A stretch of DNA of 64,000 bases from Acanthacorydalis orientalis (taxonomy: Eukaryota > Arthropoda > Insecta > Megaloptera > Corydalidae), in the NCBI GenBank assembly GCA_034766995.1, contig CM068313.1:3573404-3637403 (forward strand). The letters run 5' to 3'. The number at the start of each line of letters is the position of its first letter. The first letter of the stretch is position 1. This document shows, one piece after another, positions 36,618 through 48,299 of the stretch. Below the pieces are notes generated by a model. That model saw nothing but the letters and a program-made list of their open reading frames with translations. It was not told the origin of the DNA and did not search any database. A program made the translations under genes and the position numbers.

Positions 36618-36649
36618 GAACGGGAGAGTTAAATACTCAGATGTATTTA

Positions 36650-37545
36650 AAGTATTTAGCTTTCTATATATACTATTACATATCTGTTCTTGTCTATATG
36701 TTGAGATAAGGGTCCATATGTTACGATACAATCTCTGCATTTCATTGAAAAAAATCGTGAGGCCGAACAGAGGTCTATATGTTGAGATACGAGCCCGTGT
36801 TTTATGATAGAGTCTGAATATTGCACAAAAAATTCGTAAGGCCGTACAAGTGTCTATATGTTGAGATACGAGCCCGTGTGTGATGGTAGAGTCTCTGAAT
36901 ATTGTAAAAAAAAATTCGTAAGTTCGAACAGAGGTCTATATGTTGAGATACGAGCCCGTGTGTTATGATAGTCTCTGAATATTGCACAAAAAATTCGTGA
37001 GACCGAACAGAGGCCTATATGTTGAGATACGAACCCCTGTGTTATGATAGAGTCTCTGAATATTGTAAAAAAAATTCGTGAAGCCATACAAGCATCTATA
37101 TGTTGAGAAACGAGCCCATCTGTTATGATATAATCTCTGAATATTTCACAAAAAATTCGTGAGACCGAACAGAGGTCTATATGTTGAGATACGAGCCCGT
37201 GTGTTATGATAGAGTCTCTGAATATTGCACAAAAAATTCGTGAAGCCATACAAGCGTCTATATGTTGAGAAACGAGCCCATCTGTTTTGATATAATCTCT
37301 GAATATTTCACAAAAAATTCGTGAGACCGAACAGAGGCCTATATGTTGAGATACGAGCCCATGTTTTATGATAGAGTCTCTGAATATTGCACAAAAAATT
37401 CGTGAAGCCACACAACCGTCTATATGTTGAGAGACGAGCCCATATGTTTTGATAGAGTCTCTGAATATTTCACAAAAAAATCGTGAGACCGAACAGAGGT
37501 CTACATGTTGAGATACGAGCCCATATGTTATGATAGAGTCCCCGA
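36650..37545. repeat. minisatellite, about 11 copies of an 81-bp unit
   Basis: The core TATATGTTGAGATACGAGCC recurs at about 36,695, 36,773, 36,852, 36,933, 37,015, 37,097, 37,177, 37,258, 37,338, 37,420 and 37,503. Spacing is 78-83 bp, typically 81. Two sub-variants alternate in the right half (GAGACCGAACAGAGG versus GAAGCCATACAAGC), suggesting a higher-order unit of about 162 bp. Because 81 is divisible by three, the minus strand stays open for 241 codons (37,579 to 36,854), reading a 27-residue repeat with SQHIDLCSVSRIFC. I treat that ORF as a by-product, not a gene. Confidence 0.92.
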
Positions 37546-37555
37546 AATTGTAGAA

Positions 37556-38725
37556 TAAAGGGACATTTTCCAATATCAACTTTTTTCATTTAAAACCAAT
37601 GTTCGGTTAGGAAATAAGAGCAATCGAAATTTAAAATTGGATTTTAGGTCTTCGAATGAGTTTGGTTTATAGAAAACTATGATTTGTTTTAATATATTTT
37701 TTTTGTCAAAATTTTGTTTTCGTCATTTGTGTGTGCATTTTTTGATATAAATTTGTATTTTTTTCGCTAAATATGTTTATAAATTGATCAAATTATTCGT
37801 AAACAATAATTTATAAACCAAAATATTGCGGTTTAATACAGAAAAAATAATTTTTTGCACATTTTTAGATTCGAAGAGAAAAAGAGAAATGAACAAAAAT
37901 CGATTTTCGACTCTAAAATTTGTTTTCTATAATGAATGATGTTATTTTTGATGGAAAATGATTAATTTCATCTAAAGTGATTGATATGTAATGAAAAAAA
38001 TGATTTATCGTCCCTTTTTAAAATTTCCATTTTTTTGACCGAAAAAAATCACGACCTAGTGTATGCAAAATTTCATGAAAAATCGACATTTTCCAAAATC
38101 AACTTTTTTCATCTAAAATCAAAGTTTGGTTAGGAAATAAGAGCAAATGAGAGTTAAAATCGAATTTTAGACCTTAGAACGAGTTTTATTCACCGAAAAC
38201 TATGATTTGGCCTAAAAATATTTTTTTTGTCAAAATTTCTTACTCTCATTTTTGTGTGCATTTTTCGATGTAAATTTGTATTTTTTTCTCTGAATATGGT
38301 TATAAATTGGTCAAATTATTCGTAAAAAATAAATTATAAACCAAAATATTGCGGTTTAATTCAGAAAAAATAATTTTTTGTACATTTTTAGATTCGAAGA
38401 AAAAAAGAGAAATGAACAAAAATCGATTTTCGACTCTAAAAATTGTTTTCTATAATGAATGATGTTATTTTTGATGGAAAATGATTAATTTCATCTAAAG
38501 TGATTGATATGTAATGAAAAAAATGATTTATCGTCCCTTTTTAAAATTTCGATTTTTTTGACCGAAAAAAATCACGACCTAGTGTGTATGCAAAATTTCA
38601 TGAAAAATCGACATTTTCCAAAATCAATTTTTTTCATCTAAAATCAAAGTTTGGTTAGGAAATAAGAGCAAATGAGAGTTAAAATCGAATTTTAGACCTT
38701 AGAACGAGTTTTATTTACAAGAAAA
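37556..38725. repeat. tandem repeat, unit about 524 bp, about 2.2 copies
   Basis: The landmark CATTTTCCAAAATCAAC (first copy CCAATATCAAC) occurs at about 37,563, 38,089 and 38,613. The linked segment GGTTAGGAAATAAGAGCAA follows each. Copies 2 and 3 are almost identical where they overlap; copy 1 is slightly diverged. Internal features shared by copies 1 and 2 include AAAATCGATTTTCGACTCTA and TGATTTATCGTCCC. The array starts directly after the 81-bp minisatellite. Confidence 0.9.
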
Positions 38726-41087
38726 AAAACTCTAATTTAGCCAAAGAGTATCTTTTCAGTCATCACTTCATTATTCTTTTTTACACAATTTGTTCAATAG
38801 AATTTTTCTACTTGCTTGGAGTGAAAAAATTAAATTTAAATCAGACTCTTGCTTTTTCAGTATAAAAAATAATTTTCTCTAATTTTTTTAGATCTCGAAA
38901 GTGAAATAAAAATAAAAAAATTAACCCTCCACTAAAAACGCATTTTCAGTGAAATTTTGTTGGAAAAAGATTATTTTTAGCTAAAACAAACGCTGATTAT
39001 AAAGAGAATTTTAGAATATAAAATGAATTTACAAAAAAAAAATTGATGTAACCTAAAAGGCATATTTTCCCTTTTTTATATTTACTTTTTCATATCTGAA
39101 TTTTTCGCAACCTTCTAGAGAGGGTTGATATTTCAACAACTTTTGATATTTCCAAATATTTACAAGAGTCGAGTCTTAAGAAATAGTAACAAATCTGTTA
39201 GCGTGGGAGTAGCTAAAAGCAACGCGTAGAAAATTATGTACTGAAGAATAAACAATCACGAATCAAAATTGTTTAGTGTTAAAAAATAAAACGGAATAAA
39301 TTTATTGATTAGTATTTTATTTATACTTTTCTTATGAACAATGATAAGTTAATACATTGTATTTAAAATATATATACAAGTAAATTTTCATTACAGTTTA
39401 TTCATTCAACATAAATCATATTTTTTACATTGAAAATCACATGCAACAGTTTATGGTATCGTTCAGCTTAGTGGTGTTCAAACATTAAATGATATGGTGA
39501 CACTTGAAGGTACCGCAGGCAGTCATGTTTTGATATTTTGAATATCTCGTCATCATTTAATCTAAAATTACAAAACGATTCTAAGAGATTTCATTGCTAT
39601 TTTTCATTCCGTCCGTTCGCGTGAAATAATCTTAGTGTGCTATACAGTTCCATCCTTTTTTTTGTTCAACTAAACTATCAACAACAACGAATTGCGGCTA
39701 CTAGATTTAATTCTATTATCTAGTAATCTCGAACGTTTACGTTTGTTTATTTTTTGGTCGCATTTTGTCATTCCCTCGAATCATATCCGAATATAAACGG
39801 ATTTTAAAATAGTTAATGTACATTATCAAAAAAAAAAAATCATTGGTCGTGAAACAAACGCTTATGACTATTCAGAATGAAATTCCACTTTATATTTTTC
39901 GAAAAGTAATCTGGAGATTTTTTTAATTTTTCACAAGTTTACATTTCGAAATTGAATTGTTTTATTAAGTTGTACAAATATTTGATTAATGTGAAAATTC
40001 GATTTGTCACTGTGATCTTTTAAAACATATTTTGATTTTAAATATTGCACAAATATCAAGAAATTAAATACTTATACATTTGTACATTGAAATATTTTCA
40101 TATCACATAAAAATGATATATTTTTTTCGAGGTAATCTTTTTTAAACTAGTTTTAAGTTCATCTTTCGTATTAGACCTATTTTTAAAGACTTAACGCACA
40201 CTGGTAACTTTAGTTGAAAATCCATTTAATCACAAAAACAGACTACGCTGTGTTAAATTAAAATGCACGAATTAGCAATTGTTTTAGTAGGAAAATTAAT
40301 TCTATAATAAATGAATTGTTCTATTCGGAGGGTGATGTTGCTGTTATCTCGACTAATAGATTAAAAAGGATTTTTTAGTGTCTTCTAGACCGACTTCTTT
40401 TGATTCACTGCTTTTTTATATACTTCTGTACTTTTCTTTTTGTTTTATATTCATTGAAAACCATATCTATGAATATTCTCTCCTAGAATTATTTAAAAGT
40501 GAAATAGAAAATGATTCCGTGTCATATAAAGAAATGTAAAGCTTATTTCTATTATATAAATTAGTTGACATTTATTAAAAAAATGATCTATATTTTCTTT
40601 CAAGGTGCCGAACAGTATTTAATTGTGAATGTGGAAGTCTCTGAGATTCGGATGCACCTAAAATCATTTTTCTTACTTGTAGAATTAAAACACAATTATT
40701 ATTAGTTTCTGAAATTAGCAACTTTTAAATTGTAAATATTTTAATTACGCTATTATTTGGTCACCAGTGCGTGCTTAGCTCAAAAATGAATTTTAACTTA
40801 GATCTTGAATAGACTTACAGTTACAATACAGTTCTGACATTGGCTAAAACAATTCTACAAATAATTTATTTGTTCACTTCACAAACCACAAAGAAAATAT
40901 TGTCTAAAATGTTCAATAAATCATGATGAAGCATTTTTGTTTGTTGTTAAAAAACAATCAAAAATGATTAATAATAATTTATTGACCATTTTTGATCGAA
41001 ATAAATTGTATGGTCTGTCGAGCGGAAAAGAAATTCATTTGTGGAAGACATTCAGTTATCAATACTATTTTTCATGATTATATTCTA
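38726..41087. other. gene-free AT-rich DNA
   Basis: I see no coding exon, RNA gene or clear transposon here apart from a foldback-family copy at about 40,835-41,060. The composition is AT-rich with homopolymer runs. Confidence 0.5.
40835..41060. repeat. dispersed foldback-family copy
   Basis: The left arm has GTTCTGACATTGGCTAAAAC, CTTCACAAACCACAAAGAAA and AAAATGTTCAATAAATCATG. The right arm has its inverse: TTATTGACCATTTTTGATCG, then GGTCTGTCGAGCGGAAAAG and AATTCATTTGTGGAAGAC. The element folds back around a centre near 40,960. Confidence 0.65.
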
Positions 41088-41170
41088 TTAGGTCGGTAGT
41101 AAAATAATTGTTTTTTTTTTTTACCTGAATTTGAAGGTCATAAACCGTAATTATTTTTCTACCGGCCTAA
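41088..41170. mobile_element. 83-bp mariner-type MITE
   Basis: The ends are inverted: left TTAGGTCGGTAGTAAAATAA, right (reverse complement) TTAGGCCGGTAGAAAAATAA, followed by TTACGG. A TA flanks both sides (41,086-41,087 and 41,171-41,172), as expected for Tc1/mariner target duplication. Size and design parallel the 80-bp MADE1 elements derived from Hsmar1 in human. The ends resemble those of the mariner at 33,383 but differ at several positions. Confidence 0.82.
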
Positions 41171-41679
41171 TAATTCATAAAAAATATTTTATGACAAGCA
41201 GGGCTTAATTACAAATTTCTAATCAGGTTCCAATTTATTGAATCTGTAAATATTTTCTTTGAAAAAATATTAGACAATTTCTATATTATAAAATGTATAA
41301 ATATTTTTCGGTTTTCTTTACAGTTTCGTGTTTTAATAATCTTTAGGTTATATTCTTCAAGTTTTATACGATTATGATAGTATATATTTCATATTTAACA
41401 TTAGAGGGAATAATTTTGAATCTGACTGGAAATTGATGTTTCTATCGTTTATTATAAAAATATAAAATCGAAAAAGATGTTATGTGGAAAAATAATAATT
41501 GTAAAATTTTGTTATTAGAATGTTAATAGATTCATCTATTGTGGGAAACGAGAACGAGAGCAAAAAAATCTTAGTTTTAAATATCTTTCTTTAATGTGTT
41601 ATTATTTTCCAAAAATCTATCTTAAAAAACTGTTATAAAAGAAAAAATGACGAAAACGAATGATGAGTAGTTATAGAAG

Positions 41680-41757
<78 letters not shown>

Positions 41758-43962
41758 CATTTTTTGTATTCATTAAAGCTTAAAAATTTCCAAATATACT
41801 ATTTTTTATATCTTCAACCTTTGTTTGTTTATTAACCTATCTGTTTCTTATAATTTTTTTTCATTATCGAGTCATTCTATTTCTTGTTTATTAGGATCGT
41901 TTTTGACTTACATTTATCCTTCGAGTTTCTGACATTTTTAGAAAGAGAAGAAAATATTCTAACTGATTGTAGTGTTTAAGAAATAAAGTATACAAATGAC
42001 AACACAAGATCTTATTAAAGAAATCAAACTACGTGAATTTTGTTCAAATTGTGTATTTATTGGGTATACTGATTAATGTATAATATAATTTACTGATAAT
42101 ACCGATCGAATTGCTAATATTATTTCATGAATAGTAGCCAGACGTTAAAGTCGCTATTTTAATGTGCTGTGAATTTTTAAGAAGACGAATAGAATGATCA
42201 GAGTAAATATAATTAGAGTAAATATAATGTAAGGAAACAAGCCTGCTTTTATTATATTGTTTGTCCGGTTATTAAAACAATAAGAAATTTAATATAGAGT
42301 TAAGTATTTTAACACATTAAGAATGAAAATATAAAACCTGTGTAAAATTTCACAAATGAATTCTCTTCTACTTCACAAACCATATGGTATTTTCTTGCTA
42401 GAAATATTCAATAAATCCTTACTGATCACTTCTTATTGTTACTTATGGAGATGCCATCATCTTTACAGCGTTGAGGTATAGAAATTCCTCCAAGGATCAG
42501 AAAAAAAAATTTTTTTTCGAATAATGATGGCATCGCTGTCGAAATCAAATCAAAAATAAGTAATAAAGATTTGTTGATCATTTTGGAGTACAAAAAAATT
42601 TTTTTATTGTTTGTGGAATGAAAAAAATAATTTGTTAAGGTGAATTTAATCAGTGTCAGAACTATATTATGAGCTCTATACAACAGTACTTGATTGCGAC
42701 CACGAATGGAGACTTCAAGAAGAGCTGATGTGAAAAATGAGATTTATTTGTATTAATTATCATAAAAACCAAAAAGAATGTCAAAATAGTATAATAAACA
42801 AAAAAGAAAACATATTGCAAGACATGTTATAACAATAAACTATTCTATTTTTACTTTGTTTTAATTCAACAATTACTTAATATAATTCGCATTCGGGTTT
42901 AAAAAGTGACACAACTTGAAAGATATATATTTTTTTCTTAATTCGAACATAAGTTACAAAGAAATTCAACTTTAAACAAACGTGTTTAAAGAAAACGGGT
43001 TCAAGTCAATGTTTTTACAAAAGATGTTACAAAGATTGTCAAAACATAAATATTTCTTTTCTAAAATATTATATTTTTTGTGTTGTGTCACTCTGAAAGC
43101 GACGATGCGACATGATATTTGCTTTCTTATTGAATAGTTTGTTATAAAGGAAAATCTTTTTTATAATTTAAAATGTTTAATAGTAAATAATCAACATTTG
43201 ATCATTTTCAGTACAGTAATTATTAATGTATCCCAGTATGAATAAAATCGTGTAAGATTTATTTAGAAAAATAAATTACTTAAAAGACAAGTCATTTTCT
43301 ATTATCATGCTTTTCAATTTATTGAAACTATATTTAACTTATATTTTATCTATTAAACTAATAGTCTTTGATATCTAAAGATGTTTTTGTTAAGTTTTTT
43401 TTTGTATTATCTTACCGTTGGTCACATTGCTACGATTGAATACTGTTATTTGTTTTTATAAACAAGTCTGTCAAATCATATATTTTTGTTTTCGAAACGA
43501 ATACATAAGCAGATATTCACATTGAATTAAATGTATATTCATTTATTAATTTGTTAACTATTACGAGTGCCTGCGGTCGACCGACACAGTAAATAAATAC
43601 AAGAATGAATATATTTATTCGAGAATCTGTTCAATACACACATCCATCCACATGTCTGAAGACTTTGACCAGAATGTCTAACTGGTATTTTAGTACATAT
43701 TGTTTATATTTATATTTATATATATATATATATATTTATTTATTTTCAATCATTTAGAAATATGGCAATGTATTAAAAAATTACAATGTATCTCGACGGA
43801 CACATTTTATATTACACACAAATACTTTTATAAAGTTTGCACACGTTTAGCATTCTCGATATATTTAACCTGTTAATGCTCTGTGTTAGATTTTTTTATA
43901 CAATTGATAGTCTATATAAAAATATTACGTACTAATTCTCATTATACATACATATTATGTAC

Positions 43963-44010
<48 letters not shown>

Positions 44011-44099
44011 TTGTGTCAATGTATATACGTATAGAGTATTTGTTTATGATATTTTTGGCGGATTGTTGGCTTGAAGTTAAAGGCTTACGCCCACCAAGG
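41171..44099. other. gene-free region downstream of Pax6
   Basis: This region contains a (TA)n tract at 41,683-41,752, a foldback-family copy at about 42,330-42,700, short TA runs near 43,720 and 43,969-44,006, and the presumed Pax6 3' UTR (minus strand) immediately left of 44,100. No other exon is supported. Confidence 0.5.
42330..42700. repeat. dispersed foldback-family copy
   Basis: Left arm: TTTCACAAATGAATTCTCTT, CTTCACAAACCATATGG and GAAATATTCAATAAATCC. The core TTACTTATGGAGATGCCATC is mirrored by AATGATGGCATCGCTGTCG. Right arm: TTTGTTGATCATTTTGGAG, TTGTTTGTGGAATGAAAAAA and GGTGAATTTAATCAGTGTCA, then GAACTATAT. The palindromic layout is clear, and both outer ends carry the tell-tale sequences. 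Confidence 0.7.
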
Positions 44100-46248
44100 T
44101 CACTGTAAGCGAGGCCAATATTGTGATGTCATGTCAGGTTGGCCAGGAACTGCTATTGGTACGGAAACTCCGGGTGATATTAATCCTAGAATTGAATCGT
44201 TTAGTTGTTCGTCATTTTGTTCATTACTGTTATTTCTTTTTTTTCATATCATTTTTATACCTGTCGAAGATGATCCATTCGTGTTATACTGGTGACCGTT
44301 CATTTGATAAGGTTGTGCAGGACTGCACGGCGAAACGCGTGCACCGTACCCGAGTCCTAGATGGTCGTAAGCTCCAGGCGCACGAGACATACAAGCGTAC
44401 CCGCCTCCTCCTCCACCCATTCCGACCGGGTTATCTCTTTGTTGTAAACAAGCACCTGGACTTGAACCGAGACCGCCGCCGCCGAGTGTCATTGCACCTC
44501 CGCCGCCTCCGCCGGCCACTAGGCCAGCGGTCGGTGTCGCACCACCTGGATGATGCGGATGTCCAAACGTTGTCATCGAGCTAAAATTGAAATCAAATAT
44601 AAACAAGATTCTTACTGTACTCTAATCGAATCGGTCGTTTCGAAAACTACATAAGTCATGTTTTTTTTTTATCGAAATCAGATCTTGGAGGATAGCCTTA
44701 TATTCAGTATGAACATTACTTTATCCACGCTGTCTATCTGTCAAACCTAGTCATTCTTTTTTACCTAATGACCGTGATTTTGGAGTTATCAAAAAAACTG
44801 TACGAAAACATGATCATATACATATGCCAAAGGAATACACTAATATGGATATTCAATCCAGCATAACATTTTCAGTGAAAGAAGTACAAATTGGGGAGAT
44901 TTTTGAATTTAAAAATGGTGGCGTCTGTTTTACAAAAAAAAAACTGTTTACCAACTGAATCTTATGGGAGAAGAGTTCCTAAAGACCAGAAAAAACATTT
45001 TCTCCTTCAACATAGATGAGCTTTCAATACGATGCTAATAAAGCTAGAATGGTTTGGACTAAGAAATTCATAGATGGTTCATTAAAAAACACATTCCAGC
45101 TACTAAAACATAGCACAGCTGTGATGTCACTTCCGTCTGCGAAAGCATATGGATCGAAAATTTTAATAAAGTATAAAAAATAGACAGTTTAATACAAGTG
45201 GGAGGTAGCGTCTTGGAAGAGCAGGTGCCATTTTACAACGAAATGTTCAACTGGCCAACCGAAGAAATGGAAGAAGAAACTCTGATAAAATCGATGGCGA
45301 ATATGATTATGCACCTTTATATTAGATTATAAGTGATATATATATATATATATTTGTGTTCTATAATATAATGTTTTTTTTTAAATAATCATAACAAAAA
45401 AAATTTTTAAACAATTTATTATGCATTTAATACTATTTCCTGCAGAAACAACATAAGACAAAACAAATTATATATTAAGGTTTCCTGGGACGGTAACTAT
45501 TATGTAACTAAAAAAATAAAGGCCTAAAAACATATTAATAAAGAAAATATTCAAAAAATCTTATTATTTTTGCGTTATGCGGTTTTTATTGATTCCTGTA
45601 AAATTTAAATTCAGCGACTCATGCATTTTTTGAAATGACCGATTCAGTTATAATCAAGATTTACCTGTACGAATCGCTCATAGACATCGGTGGCGGTATC
45701 GGCGAGTACATGCTTGTACCAGAAAATCCTGTATTGAGTTGTAATCGGGGCGGAGATACACTCGAAGGCGGATGGTCGACAATGCCAGGCGTGTTTCCAG
45801 CAGAACCGGACGGTCCGCGTCGCTGGTTGCGCAGCTTTTCCTCTCGACGCCATTTCGCGCGTCTATTCGAAAACCATACCTGGATGCGCGCTTCCGGAAG
45901 ACCGATCTTTGCCGCTAGTCGCTCGCGCGCGAACACGTCTGGGTAATGCGTCCGTTCGAATTCTAATTATTCGTGTAAGAATTCATTTTCGATCAATAAT
46001 CGAAGCGTGCGTTCGACAATATTTACTAATATTACAATATTTCACTGTCGTGCTATTTTCAATGACAAAAGTACCTTTTTCTAAACTGTCGATTTGCTCG
46101 TTCGTGAAGGATGTCCGATTCCTCTGCAATTTACGCTTTAGTCTCAGACGCGCCTGATCATCTTCTGGTGCACCGGCGCTTGACCCTGCATTTGAATTAT
46201 CTCCAGAATTCGTTTCGTCTGAATGTGCTCCGCCGTCTAAATCCGTCA
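44100..46248 (-). CDS. Pax6: Pax6 (eyeless/twin of eyeless class), homeodomain to C-terminus (5' part missing)
   Basis: Four minus-strand exons join in phase: 46248..46075, 45962..45665, 44580..44261 and 44185..44100 (TGA). They begin inside the linker ([19 protein letters not shown], then [20 protein letters not shown]). The PRD-class homeodomain is split by an intron between SLEK and [16 protein letters not shown], and contains [20 protein letters not shown] with Ser at homeodomain position 50, as in Pax proteins. A Gly-rich insert ([14 protein letters not shown]) precedes the transactivation tail, which ends [21 protein letters not shown], the canonical PAX6 C-terminus. Pax6 is a DNA-binding regulator of eye and brain development. 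The paired domain, which defines the family, is not in the window; its exons should lie to the right, beyond 64,000 or missed. The symbol could be ey or toy. Confidence 0.95.
44765..45335 (+). pseudogene. degenerate coding-like fragment inside a Pax6 intron
   Basis: Within the 1.08-kb Pax6 intron the plus strand shows protein-like stretches broken by stops. One is [20 protein letters not shown] near 44,768-44,830, then [16 protein letters not shown]. Another near 45,195-45,330 reads [30 protein letters not shown] and [12 protein letters not shown]. The first resembles ORFs that accompany some insect DNA transposons, from memory only. I cannot name the family. It is an insertion remnant or chance. 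Confidence 0.3.
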
Positions 46249-46694
46249 CTGTAATGAAAATTTTACAGTATAAAAAATAAAATACAAAAAAAGTTCAATG
46301 CAAATATGTACAATACACGAAACGTTTTTCAAGGCGTTTCTGGGTACATTTTTTGTAGCACTTGCAAAATATTACAAGTATGCTATTATGAATGGTTAGC
46401 ATTTTTTCCTTGACTCAGATTAAAAGAAAAAAATCGTACAAAAGTCAATGTTTAAAATTTTATTTTTAAATGAATGGTGATGAAATTTAAAACAAGTACG
46501 TCTGTTTGATATTGAAAAATGCTGATTACAAAAACAAATAATGAATAGAAAAACAACATAATATGATGCGTATTAAAAAATGAGGATAAGAGACCGCAAA
46601 AAAACGAAAGTTAATTTTCTAATGAATCGCGATTAAAACGTGGAAATAATGTTTGATTATATTACAAAATACCTCGTATGTCAATTAAGTATTT

Positions 46695-46756
<62 letters not shown>
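46249..46756. other. Pax6 intron with (TA)n tract
   Basis: This is presumed intronic sequence upstream of the homeodomain exon, ending in a (TA)n microsatellite (46,697-46,756). The acceptor for the Pax6 exon (TTTTCATTACAG on the minus strand) is at 46,249-46,260. Nothing else is recognised. Confidence 0.55.
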
Positions 46757-46760
<4 letters not shown>

Positions 46761-47559
46761 GTGTACAAATTAATTCGGTGTCTTTTTTTTATAGAAAATG
46801 AATGTTCATTTACAGAAAAATGGAACGCATTTCAATCTTCAAAATATCCTCTATTCTTTTGTTATTTTGTATAACTGCTCCATCTGTCCGCTAACTGACG
46901 AATCTGTTGTCGAACAGATGGTTTTCGGCGCTTAGGATTGTCGTACAAAACCAATTTTTCATCCCTGGTTATGATTTTATGTAAAAAATCCTCTTGAACC
47001 TTGTGAGTGAGGACATAGCCATATCGCATCTTCCTTCTCTGTTTTTCAGGCTGAGCTCTTGTGGAATAGATCGACATACTTTTGATATTTTCCTAACCGA
47101 TGCAGACGATAGGAAATTTGCTTGCTCGGTAACTCCGAGTTGCCGAGCGAGTTCCTGTTCAGTATGAGCAAACTTTTCACTTACCAGCTGCTCAAGCTCC
47201 TCATATTCAAAATTTTTCGGTTGACCGGGACGTTCTCGACAGGAAAAATCAAAATCAACAGTCCGAAACTTTCGAAATCATTTTTTTTGGATGTTTTATG
47301 ATTCACAACACCTTCTCCCAAAGCTGAACAAATCATTCCCGCTGCTTCGGAAGCATTTTCTTTCAACAGGAATGCGAAAAGTTCAATCTTTAATATGCTG
47401 CTTTCCGGACGCCATCTTGTTTACTATCGTTTTGTGAGGTTATGCTATCTGATTGGCCAAGATATGTAGTGATTTTAAATGTTAACTTTGCCACTTCATT
47501 CTAATTTAAAACAAACTTATGATTGATTCAGTTTAAAAGCACCGAATTAATTTTTACAG

Positions 47560-47563
<4 letters not shown>
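46757..47563 (-). mobile_element. second degenerate mariner, inserted in a TA microsatellite
   Basis: Left end TTAGGTGTACAAATTAATTC then GGTGTC; right end (reverse complement) TAAGCTGTAAAAATTAATTC then GGTGC. These differ clearly from the 33-kb mariner, so this is another subfamily. The minus strand encodes transposase remnants. Near 47,400 an N-terminal region is followed by a helix-turn-helix-like stretch (LVSEKFAHTEQELARQLGVT), then FLHKIITRDEKLVLYDNPK with the first catalytic Asp. The remaining catalytic Asp blocks are absent and the element is about 807 bp, so it is internally deleted and frame-broken. Both flanks are (TA)n tracts. Confidence 0.88.
46862..47420 (-). pseudogene. mariner transposase pseudogene (second subfamily)
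   Basis: The pieces lie in different frames on the minus strand. They include a start-like region at about 47,410 encoding MASGKQHIKD-type sequence with an early stop, a middle piece (EELEQLVSEK..QELARQLGV), and a 71-codon open piece ending at 46,862 that contains TRDEKLVLYDNPKRRKP. The catalytic triad cannot be complete. Confidence 0.8.
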
Positions 47564-47605
<42 letters not shown>

Positions 47606-47997
47606 ATAAAAAAGTACTGAGAAATGTAGTAAATATAATAGTAAATTAAACGTAGTACGAATTATTATTCTAAGTATGTTACTTGGTATTAAATTGTGAA
47701 AGTTATGCAGAAATAAATGAAGAGTGCATTGAAAAGGACAGTAACACTTAAACAATATTATTGTTATCAATAGTTTAGATGTGTTGATTTCTTTATGTTA
47801 AATTGTAAACTTGAGAAGATTTCGATTCGATAATTGAAGATTTGATAAATATTGCCTATTCTAAGCAAATGTGATTGTTTTCTGGTTTTAGTATGAATAA
47901 TAATTTATAATTGTTTTCGTTGAGGAATTTCATTTCATAATTATATGTGATCCAGTTGATATGTTGCTCTATTTGTTTCCATCTTTTTGGATTAGCT

Positions 47998-48136
47998 AAG
48001 TGTCTGTTCTTCACTACTAGATTCAGCACGAGTACTATTCTCTGATAGATATTGAAGACTTATCAATATTTACCCGAACTCTACTTAGGTAAATATCGAA
48101 AACTGAAGAGTCTTAAGTGAAGGACAGGCATTTAGA
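47998..48136. mobile_element. 139-bp foldback element
   Basis: The left end TAAGTGTCTGTTCTTCACTA is inverted at the right end (reverse complement TAAATGCCTGTCCTTCACTT). Inside, GAAGACTTATCAATATTTAC mirrors GTAAATATCGAAAACTGAAGAG. The whole segment can fold into one long imperfect hairpin. It has no coding capacity. Confidence 0.6.
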
Positions 48137-48299
48137 TGATAGAGAAGGACGAAGACGATGATCAAGACAGTTGTAGTTTAATTTATATTTTTTTTTGTGA
48201 CAATAAGAGCAGATTTCAGAGAAACAATAATACGAGTAAGATCGAATGTGATATAGGTACAAGTCATATTTAGGTTATACTAGCTAAATACAGTGGACA

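Noticed and set aside
36650..37545. CRISPR-like array
   Set aside because: The whole unit is repeated with no unique spacers, and the window is eukaryotic.
36854..37579. 241-codon minus-strand ORF as a repeat-protein gene
   Set aside because: The frame is open because the 81-bp minisatellite unit is divisible by three; no start context, splice support or known family. Kept as a finding only.
44123..44584. 153-codon plus-strand ORF
   Set aside because: Antisense to the Pax6 C-terminal exons, which carry the canonical motifs on the minus strand.
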